Below, piece after piece: positions 35,037 through 43,352 of a stretch of DNA of 64,000 bases; positions within the stretch are counted from its first letter, which is position 1, and each line of letters opens with the position of its first letter. The DNA lies in NCBI RefSeq assembly GCF_014287705.1, contig NZ_JACOOY010000018.1, forward strand, positions 1-64,000, read 5' to 3'. The notes under the pieces are model-generated. The model had not been told where the DNA came from, did not search any database, and worked only from the letters and a program-made list of their open reading frames with translations. The DNA comes from Dorea_D hominis (GTDB taxonomy: Bacteria; Bacillota; Clostridia; Lachnospirales; Lachnospiraceae). Made by a program: the position numbers and the translations under genes.

Positions 35037-35241
35037 TTTCTTATCCCCTATATGTTTTCGCTTTCTTTTGTCTGTCGGAATCTTACGTTTTACATTATAT
35101 CTGTGTAATAGAACATGAAAGCACTGTACTTCTTATAGGATAAACGATTGTAAGACTAAATGCCACCCCTTGTTTTACTTTGCAGAAAAATATGCCACAT
35201 AATAGAAGTTTGTTTTTCAGTTAATAAAAAAATTCCAGAAA

Positions 35242-35284
35242 TTAGCACTCACCTCTTGACAGTGCTAATAATAGATGTTATAGT
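35242..35284 (+). promoter_or_regulatory. CIRCE operator overlapping an hsp20 promoter
   Basis: TTAGCACTC (35242-35250), 9 bases, then CAGTGCTAA (35260-35268): one mismatch from the CIRCE consensus bound by HrcA. A promoter TTGACA (35256-35261), 17-base spacer, TATAGT (35279-35284) overlaps the right half. Heat-induced release of HrcA should switch on both Hsp20 genes. The remaining 5' untranslated region (about 130 bases) shows no other clear feature. Confidence 0.9.
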
Positions 35285-35419
35285 ACAGTTAGAACAAAGG
35301 AGAAGAGATAAAAAGAAAGGATCTTGATTCCAGATGTTCCTATAAGACAACAACACATCGGATTCTCCGACAGTGCTTAATTATATTTTATGAATGTCTT
35401 TTGAAAGGAGATATGACTT

Positions 35420-35845
35420 ATGATGTTACCTAGTATTTTTGGAGAGAACTTATTGGACGATTTCTTTGATGATGATTGGAATGCATGGGGTTATAGTGAC
35501 ACAAGCCTTATGAACACAGATGTTAAGGAAAACGAAAAGGATTACGAACTGACGATGAGTATGCCGGGCGTACAGAAAGATAATGTAAAGGCTGAACTGA
35601 ATGATGGTTATCTGACAATCAGCGCAAGCACAGATACGAACAACGATGAGAAAGATAAAGATGGACATTATATTCGTCGTGAACGTTACAGCGGTTCTTG
35701 CCAGAGAAGTTTCTATGTTGGCAAAGATGTCACAGAAGATGATATTAAGGCAAGTTTCGAAGATGGCACTTTGAAGATGACCATTCCGAAAAAAGAAGCT
35801 AAACCTGCTGTGGAAAGCAAAAAACAGATTGCCATCGAAGGATAA
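35420..35845 (+). CDS. Small heat-shock protein Hsp20 (first copy)
   Basis: A 141-residue alpha-crystallin-domain protein. The crystallin domain spans about 33-130: DVKENEKDYELTMSMPGV, then ELNDGYLTISAS, then HYIRRERYSGSCQRSFYV and FEDGTLKMTIPKKE. A short N-terminal arm and an IAIEG tail complete it. It is an ATP-independent holdase. First gene of a CIRCE-controlled pair, with GAAAGGAGA before the ATG. Confidence 0.95.
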   Translation: MMLPSIFGENLLDDFFDDDWNAWGYSDTSLMNTDVKENEKDYELTMSMPGVQKDNVKAELNDGYLTISASTDTNNDEKDKDGHYIRRERYSGSCQRSFYVGKDVTEDDIKASFEDGTLKMTIPKKEAKPAVESKKQIAIEG

Positions 35846-35942
35846 TCTTATAATTAAACTTATAGTCGACAAGTTGCTCATAGCCGGAGTGAAAAGCTCT
35901 GGTAGCACATAATATAGATAGAGATTCAAGGAGGAATGACTT

Positions 35943-36404
35943 ATGATGATGCCTAGTATTTTTAATGATAATTTATTTGATGATTTTTTCAGATTCCCAT
36001 TTTATAATGACAAAGATGAACATCGTATGGAGAAGAAACTTTACGGACACAGAGCTCACAACTTAATGAAGACCGATATCCGCGAGAGAAAAGGCAGTTA
36101 TGTTCTCGATATTGACCTTCCTGGATTTAAGAAAGATGAGCTTACCATTGAGTTAAACGATGGTTATTTGACGATTAGTGCCGCAAAAGGACTGGATCAG
36201 GATAAGAAAGAAAAAGAAACCGGACATTATATCCGTCGTGAACGTTATGCCGGTTCCTGCCAGAGAAGTTTCTATGTTGGCAAGGATGTAACTGAAGAAG
36301 ATATTAAAGCAAGCTTCAAACATGGCATTTTGAAACTGACCATTCCGAAAAAAGAAGCCAAACCTGCCGTAGAAAATAAGAAACAGATTGCTATTGAAGG
36401 ATAA
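35943..36404 (+). CDS. Small heat-shock protein Hsp20 (second copy)
   Basis: A 153-residue alpha-crystallin-domain protein. Its crystallin domain is nearly identical to the first copy (GHYIRRERYAGSCQRSFYVG, FKHGILKLTIPKKE), but its N-terminal arm is longer and basic (FPFYNDKDEHRMEKKLYGHR). This suggests tandem duplication followed by arm divergence; the arm controls oligomer size and client binding. CAAGGAGGAA precedes the ATG. Confidence 0.95.
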   Translation: MMMPSIFNDNLFDDFFRFPFYNDKDEHRMEKKLYGHRAHNLMKTDIRERKGSYVLDIDLPGFKKDELTIELNDGYLTISAAKGLDQDKKEKETGHYIRRERYAGSCQRSFYVGKDVTEEDIKASFKHGILKLTIPKKEAKPAVENKKQIAIEG

Positions 36405-36456
36405 TGTCAAATTCTTGCTTTTTCTTCTATTTAAGCTAATAAATAATTTATTTAAC

Positions 36457-36499
36457 AAATAGCCTAAAGCCCACAATTTTACTGGGATTTAGGCTATTT
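36457..36499 (+). terminator. Terminator of the hsp20 operon
   Basis: AAATAGCCTAAAGCCCA (36457-36473) pairs with TGGGATTTAGGCTATTT (36483-36499), one mismatch, followed by TTTC. Confidence 0.85.
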
Positions 36500-36634
36500 T
36501 TCATCTTATAGATATTATCTATTATTTAGTCATTTTATAGATATTATCAATTTGCTTATATTTATATATGAAACTATACTTAAATAGATACAAAGTGTCC
36601 GTTTTTAACGGTAAGACAAGGAGGAGTTGTTATT

Positions 36635-39600
36635 ATGAAAACAACAATCAAAAAAATCTCCCTGTTTATGCTCTCACTTGCTGTAGTTCTTACTATGGCA
36701 GCTTCTACAGGCATGAACAGTGAGGCGGCTTCCAAAAAGCCTACAAAGATTACCCTTAAAGCTACTTCCAAAACGGTAGATATCAAGGGTAAAGTGAAGG
36801 TTTCCGTGAAATCTGTAAAACCTTCTAATGCAAGCAAATCTGTAACCTACAAATCAAGCAATAAGAAAATTGCTACTGTATCTTCTAAAGGCATTGTTAC
36901 TGGTAAGAAAAAAGGTACTGTAAAAATCACTGCTACTTCCAAGACGAACAAGAAAGTAAAATCTACAATCAAGATCACAGTAAAAGGAAAGCCAACAAAG
37001 ATTACCCTCAAAGCCACTTCTAAAACAGTAGATATCAAGGGTAAAGTGAAGGTTTCTGTTAAATCTGTAAAACCTTCTAATGCAAGCAAATCTGTAACCT
37101 ACAAATCAAGCAATAAGAAAATTGCTACTGTATCTTCTAAAGGCACTGTTACCGGTAAGAAAAAAGGTACTGTAAAGATCACTGCTACTTCCAAGACGAA
37201 CAAGAAAGTAAAATCTACAATCAAGATCACAGTAAAAGATCTGAAAGCTTCTTCTGTTAAGCTGAACACAACTTCCAAGACAGTAGCTTCCGGAAAGACA
37301 ACTACTTTAAAAGCTACTGTAAAAGGTGCTACTGGATTCTACAATCAGGGTGTTACATGGAAATCAAGCAATACAAAAGTTGCTACTGTAACTTCCAAAG
37401 GTGTTGTAAAAGGTATCGCAGCAGGACAGGCTACAATCACAGCAACTGAAAAAGGTGGAAGCAAAAAAGCTACATGCCTTATCACTGTAACTGAGCCGGT
37501 TAAAGTTGATACAGAAGCCGGAACTGTTACTTTAAAAGGTATCTTAAATGCTTCTGCATTTAAAAAACCAACTATGCATTATCTCGTGACTGCTAATCTT
37601 GGAGCTTCCGGAGGCAATCCGATCTTCACAGGTCTGAATGACCGTATTGATCTGGCAAATGCACTGGATTCTCTCGGAGCAACTGCATGGAATACAAATT
37701 CAAAAACTGTATTAGCGAATGGTGAATCTATTGCCGCCGTAAAAGACAAAAAAGGAACAAACGCTAATTATTCTAAACTGAATATCAGCGTTTCCTGGGC
37801 AGGACATGATGCTGTAGCAATGCAGGATACTATTAAAAATGCTGACAAGTCAGCATATACAGGAACTATTGTATACGCTAACAGTGGTGCTGTTCAGAAA
37901 GCAATCCCATCCGGATGCGAAATCTGTACATCAAGCTGTTATGCAGGTATCTGTGCAAGTGAAGATGTTGCAATGGGTGGAACTACGATTGGAAACTCCG
38001 CTAACCTTCCAAAAGCAGGTACTGTTGTAACAATTACAATCGCTGTTGATGGATACAAAGCTCCATACAACTATGTTTCAAAAGAAGACTTAAAAGCTGA
38101 CATCGACGGAAAACAGGAATACAAAATCTTAGATGTACGTCAGGCTGCTAAATATGCTGAATCTCATATTGCCGGTGCTGTTTCTGCTGACGTTGACGGT
38201 GCTGTATCAGGTACTGATGTGGCATCTGCTACAAAGAATATTGAAGCTGCAATCAAAAATGATCCTGCAGGTACAAAATATGCAGTTGTATGCAATTCCG
38301 GAAGCCGCTATGCACAGGCAGCTACTGAGATTATGATCAAAGCTGGTATTAGCAACAAAAATATTTTCACATTAACGGGTGGAATGAAAAAAGATGCCGG
38401 TGGATGGGATTATGACAATTACTGTGTTAAATCTTACACATCTGACAAGAGTAAAACAGATTTTACTCACGGTATGACTGTTAATCAGTTAAAAGCTAAT
38501 ATTGACGATGGAAAAACTCCATTCGTAGTATTCGATCTGCGTGACGTTGCATCTTACGCAACAGGACACATCAAACCTTCTATCTCCACTCCTCTTCGTG
38601 AGAGTGTAGATGGTGCTTTAAAAGATCTGTCTGATGATCAGTCTAAAGCAAATCTGCAGGCTGCTGTAAATGCTAACCCGAATAAATTCTATGTTGTTGA
38701 GTGTTATTCTGGTAACAACTACGCTGCAAAGGCTGTAAACTACTTAAAAGAGATTGGTGTGAGCGAAAGCAAGATTATCGTTCTTGAAGGCGGCGCTAAA
38801 GCATGGAAGGATGCAAATCATTCAACAATTGTTGGACTTACTGTATCTGCTGCTGATTTAAAAGCTGATATTGACAGCACACAGTCTTATAAATTAATCG
38901 ATGCACGTAAAGCTGAAGATTATGCAAAAAGCCACATCGTTGGCGCTGTTTCTGCTGATCAGGCTGGTGCTGTTTCCGGAAGCGACAAAGCTACTGCAGC
39001 TGCCAACGTTGAAAAAGCAATCGCAGGTGACTCCGCAGATCAGAAATATGCAATCATCTGCTACTCAGGTAACAGATACGCTGAAGCCGCTGCTTCTACT
39101 CTCGTAGAAAAAGGTGTGAATCCATCTAACATTTACACATTAAAAGGTGGTATGGGCGGCTGGACAGAAGCAAACTACCTCGTTAAATCTTACAAATCAA
39201 CAAGTGGATTTGATTTTGTAAATGGTATGACTGTTGACCAGTTAAAAGCAAATCTGGAAGCTGGAAATACTCCATTTGTAGTATTTGACCTGCGTGACGC
39301 TGTAACTTATGCTGCAGGACATATTGACGGTGCTGTTTCTACACCACTGCGTGAGAACAACGGTGCTGATCTTTCTGATGAAACATCAAAAGCTAACCTT
39401 GAAGCAGCAGTAAAAGCGAACCCGAATAAATTCTATGTTGTAGAATGCTACTCTGGTAACAAATATGCAAACAAATCTGTAAACTACTTAAAAGCACTTG
39501 GTGTAAGCGAAGGCAAGATCATTGTTCTTGAAGGTGGTGCTTCTGCATGGAACGCTGCCGGAAATACAGTTGTTAAAAGCACTGTTCCGGTAAGCGTAGA

Positions 39601-40144
39601 CAAAGCTAACAAGACAATCTCTGTATATGGTGTACTGAACGGTAAATACTTAGAAGAGCCAACAAAACACTATATGTCCACAACAGGATGCTCACTTGGA
39701 AATCAGTGCCTGTTCGAAGGATTATGCGATCGTCTTGACTTTGCTGACGCAATGGCAGAGCTTGGCGGAACACCATGGAATACAACTCCTGGTGGACACA
39801 AAATCAAATCTGGTGAATATATTACCCCGGAAAATGGTGACAACAAAGACTACACTCATGTAGACGTTAACGTATCATGGGGAGACAAAACAGTTTCCAT
39901 GGCTGATACTTTAACATCTGTAGATGGCAGCCCGGTTACAATCGATGAAGTATTCTCTAACAGCAAAGACGTATCTGCTTCTTACAAATCAGGATGCCTG
40001 CTCTGCACATGCAGCTGCTACGCAGGTGTTGTAACAAACGAAGATATGCCATTTGTTTCCGGTGCTGATATTAAAACAATGGGTAACAAAGACGTACTTC
40101 CTAAAGCAGGAACAGTTGTAAAAATCACTGTAACATTAAAATAA
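36635..40144 (+). CDS. Secreted protein with 3 BIG_2, 2 YdjY-like and 4 rhodanese domains
   Basis: A 1169-residue protein. Signal peptide about 1-32 (cleavage near SEAAS). Three Ig-like BIG_2 domains lie at about 34-285, the first two almost identical. A YdjY-like domain (about 290-475) with GCEICTSSCYAGIC is followed by four rhodanese domains (about 478-605, 610-733, 735-855, 859-980). Each keeps a catalytic-loop Cys (553, 690, 809, 938). A second YdjY-like domain (about 985-1169) has GCLLCTCSCYAG. Domains 1/3 and 2/4 resemble each other, so the set arose by duplication of a pair. No sortase motif or membrane anchor is seen. The BIG_2 part may bind the wall. The function is probably extracellular sulfur transfer or redox. 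Confidence 0.82.
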   Translation: MKTTIKKISLFMLSLAVVLTMAASTGMNSEAASKKPTKITLKATSKTVDIKGKVKVSVKSVKPSNASKSVTYKSSNKKIATVSSKGIVTGKKKGTVKITATSKTNKKVKSTIKITVKGKPTKITLKATSKTVDIKGKVKVSVKSVKPSNASKSVTYKSSNKKIATVSSKGTVTGKKKGTVKITATSKTNKKVKSTIKITVKDLKASSVKLNTTSKTVASGKTTTLKATVKGATGFYNQGVTWKSSNTKVATVTSKGVVKGIAAGQATITATEKGGSKKATCLITVTEPVKVDTEAGTVTLKGILNASAFKKPTMHYLVTANLGASGGNPIFTGLNDRIDLANALDSLGATAWNTNSKTVLANGESIAAVKDKKGTNANYSKLNISVSWAGHDAVAMQDTIKNADKSAYTGTIVYANSGAVQKAIPSGCEICTSSCYAGICASEDVAMGGTTIGNSANLPKAGTVVTITIAVDGYKAPYNYVSKEDLKADIDGKQEYKILDVRQAAKYAESHIAGAVSADVDGAVSGTDVASATKNIEAAIKNDPAGTKYAVVCNSGSRYAQAATEIMIKAGISNKNIFTLTGGMKKDAGGWDYDNYCVKSYTSDKSKTDFTHGMTVNQLKANIDDGKTPFVVFDLRDVASYATGHIKPSISTPLRESVDGALKDLSDDQSKANLQAAVNANPNKFYVVECYSGNNYAAKAVNYLKEIGVSESKIIVLEGGAKAWKDANHSTIVGLTVSAADLKADIDSTQSYKLIDARKAEDYAKSHIVGAVSADQAGAVSGSDKATAAANVEKAIAGDSADQKYAIICYSGNRYAEAAASTLVEKGVNPSNIYTLKGGMGGWTEANYLVKSYKSTSGFDFVNGMTVDQLKANLEAGNTPFVVFDLRDAVTYAAGHIDGAVSTPLRENNGADLSDETSKANLEAAVKANPNKFYVVECYSGNKYANKSVNYLKALGVSEGKIIVLEGGASAWNAAGNTVVKSTVPVSVDKANKTISVYGVLNGKYLEEPTKHYMSTTGCSLGNQCLFEGLCDRLDFADAMAELGGTPWNTTPGGHKIKSGEYITPENGDNKDYTHVDVNVSWGDKTVSMADTLTSVDGSPVTIDEVFSNSKDVSASYKSGCLLCTCSCYAGVVTNEDMPFVSGADIKTMGNKDVLPKAGTVVKITVTLK
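36737..37240 (+). repeat. Tandem 252-base repeat encoding two near-identical BIG_2 domains
   Basis: The units starting at 36737 and 36989 are 252 bases (84 codons) apart and differ at only a few, mostly synonymous, positions. This points to recent duplication or gene conversion inside the surface protein gene. Confidence 0.85.
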
Positions 40145-40192
40145 TCAAATACATGAAATTATAAGCAAGTCTTATATATTGAAGTATTTTGA

Positions 40193-40226
40193 ACGGTCTT
40201 GCCTTTCTGGCAGGACCGTTTTTTTT
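40193..40226 (+). terminator. Strong terminator directly abutting the next ribosome binding site
   Basis: AACGGTCTTGCC pairs with GGCAGGACCGTT (40193-40220), followed by eight T in total. The next gene's AAGGAGG begins at 40227, leaving no room for a promoter between. Confidence 0.85.
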
Positions 40227-40237
40227 AAGGAGGATTT

Positions 40238-41593
40238 ATGCACATACTAAAAAAAATAAATCATCTTTCCCGGCTCGTCATGATTGCGATTACTGCACTG
40301 TTCTTAAGCGCAGGTATGATTTTATTTGCGAAGCCGGTTCACGTAATGGCAGCCACTTCAATCAGCGATAAAACCGGTCTGGAAAATTTCATTACCCAAA
40401 ATGGCGGTACATACATCTCGCCGGATGATTCAACGGTAAAACTTACAAGTGATCTGACCTGCTCGGATTATCTGATCACTTATCTGACTCAGGATCTGAC
40501 ACTGGATCTTAACAACCATTCCATTTTATTTGAAAAAGCAAATGGATTTTCTGTGCGTGGCTCCGGAGCAGATAACCTTGCCGTTTTCCGGATTACAAAT
40601 TCCGGCGAAGACATATCGAAGGCAATTATCTCTACCTCCGGTCAATATCCGAACACACAGGAGATCACTACCCTCAATGTTGCCGGGGCATTGGAACTTT
40701 CTGATATAACTATCGCCAACCAGGCAACCGGTGGTTCCGGCAATCCAATGGCAATTCAGCAGTCTGTGAAAGGCTCTGATCTTAAAATAACTGACTGTAC
40801 GGTCACAAGCACAGGTTCCTGCTATTATATGCTCTACGGAAATGCAGCATTTCATAACTGCAGTGCCATTTCCTCCGGAAAATATGCAACTGTTCTTCTG
40901 GAAAACCAGGGAACACTGACACTGGATGACGGCACGTACTCGCAAACCGTCTCTGCACCTGCCGTAAAGGTAAATGGCGGCGCAATTGAAGGTGATGCCA
41001 CTCTTTCCATTGAATGTGGCACTTATCAGGGTGCTCCTGCTCTTGATATTTCCGGTGAAAGAGCGGTCACAAGTATTGCATGTGGAACTTTTATTTCTAC
41101 CAGCTCTGAAATCGAACCGATTCAGCTTACAAATAATGCTCCGGAGATCAAATGGGACTTTGATTCTACTAAATACGAGCTTGCGAAAAATGGTTCTACA
41201 TGGAAAATTGCATCAAAACCGAAAAATCCTGCTGACAATTCAAATGACAAACCGTCAAAGCCATCTACACCGTTGAAACCTTCTACACCAGCAAAGCCGA
41301 AGGTTGTTTCTACAAAGCCGAAAATTGCGAAACTGACTCCTAAGAAGAAATCTCTTTCTGTCAAATTTGCAAAGAAGCCGTCCGGCTACTACGGCAAAGC
41401 ATATCAGGTTGCCTACCGTGTAAAGGGTACAAAAAAATGGAAAACTATTACGACGGGCAAGCAGATCAAAACACTGAAATCTCTGAAAAAAGGAAAGAAA
41501 TATCAGGTTCGCGTCCGTGCTTATAAAAAGGTGAGTAAAAAGACCTATTTCAGTAAATGGAGCAGCATTAAGACTTCTGGAAAAATTAAGTGA
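40238..41593 (+). CDS. Secreted beta-helix-like protein with Pro linker and Fn3-like tail
   Basis: A 451-residue secreted protein. Signal peptide about 1-39 (hydrophobic core, VMAATS). Residues 45-310 are rich in short beta repeats with Asn/Gly/Thr (LTLDLNNHSILFEKANG, GALELSDITIAN, TLDDGTYSQTVSAPAV), as in right-handed parallel beta-helix proteins. A Pro/Lys/Ser linker (about 330-365) leads to a Lys-rich fibronectin-III-like domain (VAYRVKGTKKWKTITT, YQVRVRAYKKV). No catalytic residues or anchor are seen; wall binding by the basic tail is likely. A terminator sits right before its ribosome binding site. Confidence 0.7.
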   Translation: MHILKKINHLSRLVMIAITALFLSAGMILFAKPVHVMAATSISDKTGLENFITQNGGTYISPDDSTVKLTSDLTCSDYLITYLTQDLTLDLNNHSILFEKANGFSVRGSGADNLAVFRITNSGEDISKAIISTSGQYPNTQEITTLNVAGALELSDITIANQATGGSGNPMAIQQSVKGSDLKITDCTVTSTGSCYYMLYGNAAFHNCSAISSGKYATVLLENQGTLTLDDGTYSQTVSAPAVKVNGGAIEGDATLSIECGTYQGAPALDISGERAVTSIACGTFISTSSEIEPIQLTNNAPEIKWDFDSTKYELAKNGSTWKIASKPKNPADNSNDKPSKPSTPLKPSTPAKPKVVSTKPKIAKLTPKKKSLSVKFAKKPSGYYGKAYQVAYRVKGTKKWKTITTGKQIKTLKSLKKGKKYQVRVRAYKKVSKKTYFSKWSSIKTSGKIK

Positions 41594-41658
41594 TAAGGAA
41601 CATCCGTTCTGTATTTCCTGTCATACTTACCTGGGAACTTAATACAGATATTATAAAT

Positions 41659-41691
41659 GAGCCAGTGTAACATCAATTATTATACTGGCTC
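41659..41691 (+). terminator. Terminator after the beta-helix-like gene
   Basis: GAGCCAGT (41659-41666) pairs with ACTGGCTC (41684-41691), followed by ATTTTC. It lies between convergent genes. Confidence 0.65.
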
Positions 41692-41767
41692 ATTTTCGTT
41701 CTCTTTTATTTATTAAAAAATCAATTCCAAATCACCTAATCTTGTTCTGGCTTCACCCAGTTCTCGA

Positions 41768-42178
41768 CTAAATCAATATCCCTTCACAGTGGTCTACTTC
41801 ATGCTGAATGATCTGTGCGATCCAGCCAGAATATTTCTGCTTTTGTTTCTTCATATTTATATCCTGATATTCCACTTCTATTTCCTGATATCTTGTGCAG
41901 CTTCTCACTCCAGGCAGCGAAAGACATCCCTCCTCTGTGTCATATCTCCCTGATTTTTTTATGATTTTCGGATTGAACATTGCCACATTCATAAATCCCA
42001 TATTCACTGCAATTATCCGTTTCTTCTCACCGATCATATTTGCAGCCATGCCAACACAGCCTTCTTCGTGTGCTTTTAAAGTATCCAGCAGATCGACTGC
42101 GATCTGTCTGTCCTTTTCTGTTGCCGGCTCTGATTTCTGACTCAAAAACACCGGATCATGCATTATCATTCGTACCAT
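41768..42178 (-). CDS. def: Peptide deformylase, variant motif I
   Basis: A 136-residue protein of short PDF length. Motif II EEGCLSLPG supplies the metal Cys and motif III QHEVDHCEGIL supplies the two His and catalytic Glu. Motif I, normally GxGxAAxQ, reads GCVGMAANMIG: Asn replaces the Gln that stabilises the oxyanion. The family removes the formyl group from nascent proteins. The variant is seen in some clostridial PDFs, and this may be a second copy. The usual partner fmt is not adjacent. Confidence 0.85.
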   Translation of the reverse strand: MVRMIMHDPVFLSQKSEPATEKDRQIAVDLLDTLKAHEEGCVGMAANMIGEKKRIIAVNMGFMNVAMFNPKIIKKSGRYDTEEGCLSLPGVRSCTRYQEIEVEYQDINMKKQKQKYSGWIAQIIQHEVDHCEGILI

Positions 42179-42280
42179 TTTTTATTCCCCGCTTTCTTAA
42201 AATTCCTCTGTAACGCTTCCATACATATTCTGATTATAATAACTTATATAATGTTGAAACCAAAACATCTATCTATTTTT

Positions 42281-42613
42281 TTATAAAAAGCTCGTCTTCC
42301 AGATTGGAATTGCGTTGATGACTGGTTCTTCATACGGATGCACTTCCTTGATTGCCTGAATCGTCCGCTCTACCGCTTCTGCATAGATTGTCACTTCTAC
42401 TTTTTCCTCCGGCTCGCTGCTTATTTTCCCATTCTCGCCAATATACGGATCACATCCATCTAACGGTCTCCAATATCCCGTCACCTGACTTACTGACATG
42501 CAGGAATCATAATTTCCAATATGTCCGGCGTCCACTTTCTGTAACGCTTTCTGTAGTTCCAATATTTTCGTTTCCGGAATAAAAATCTCTAATTTGCAAT
42601 ATTTAAATTCCAT
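42281..42613 (-). CDS. NIF3-insert/CutA-like small protein
   Basis: A 110-residue protein. LEIFIPETKILELQKALQKVDAGHIGNYDSCMSVSQVTGYWRP and the C-terminal EVHPYEEPVINAIPIW match the PII/CutA-like insert domain found in the middle of NIF3/YqfO proteins, here on its own. No NIF3 metal-binding halves are present. Standalone copies occur in many bacteria; the ligand is unknown. Confidence 0.78.
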   Translation of the reverse strand: MEFKYCKLEIFIPETKILELQKALQKVDAGHIGNYDSCMSVSQVTGYWRPLDGCDPYIGENGKISSEPEEKVEVTIYAEAVERTIQAIKEVHPYEEPVINAIPIWKTSFL

Positions 42614-42783
42614 AATTTTTTACCTGCTTTCCTGATTTTATTTATCACTAAATCTAAATAAAACCATAATATAAATTATTTTATGATCTGCCTATATTAT
42701 TTCAAATTTTAATCCATTTCCCCGTGAATGTATTTTCCATCCTAAACCCCCCGGCAAAATTTTTGCTATTTTCAAAAAATCTA

Positions 42784-43305
42784 TTATTTTTCCAAAACTA
42801 CACTCATCTCGTGCCACTCTTCGCCGCCCCAGACAGAGTCAGATATGCCGCGGTCAATAAAGCCAAATTTTTCGTACATCTCTACTTTCGCATCCAGGCA
42901 GGTAAGAATAATCTCGCTGCGCCCTTTCGCCTGTTCTCTCTGCAAATACACGGCAACCAGTTCTCTTGCAAGTCCTTGTCTACGATATTCCGGCAAAACA
43001 TCCAGTCCCAGCAGCATAATATTTTTCCCGTTCGGGTTATGTAAACCGGCGTCAGTAAAAAATTCATCCCGAAGTTTTGGCTCGTCTGTCGCAAGTCCGT
43101 TCAAAAATCCGGCAATCTTTCCATTTCCCTTATCTACTGCAACGAGAAATAGTTCCGAAATATCCCTGACCCTGTCACACATGTTTTTCTCAGAGCAGGC
43201 TTCATTTGGTGGAAAACAGATTCGTTCAATCTCTGCTGCCTGTTCCGCTTCTCCTTGTTCTATATTCCGAAATTCAAATCTTTCATAAAGTGCTTTTTTA
43301 TCCAT
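42784..43305 (-). CDS. GNAT-family N-acetyltransferase
   Basis: A 173-residue GNAT protein. The acetyl-CoA-binding motif A is visible as LGLDVLPEYRRQGLARELVAVYL (the Q/R-x-x-G-x-G/A pattern), with motif B near YEKFGFIDRGISDSVWGGEEWHEM. The N-terminal EAEQAAEIERICFPPNEACS is typical of N-acetylating members. Substrate unknown. GAAAGGAAA precedes the ATG. Confidence 0.88.
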   Translation of the reverse strand: MDKKALYERFEFRNIEQGEAEQAAEIERICFPPNEACSEKNMCDRVRDISELFLVAVDKGNGKIAGFLNGLATDEPKLRDEFFTDAGLHNPNGKNIMLLGLDVLPEYRRQGLARELVAVYLQREQAKGRSEIILTCLDAKVEMYEKFGFIDRGISDSVWGGEEWHEMSVVLEK

Positions 43306-43352
43306 TGTTTTCCTTTCCTTCTCTTATTCATTATATAATTACACTGGCAATG

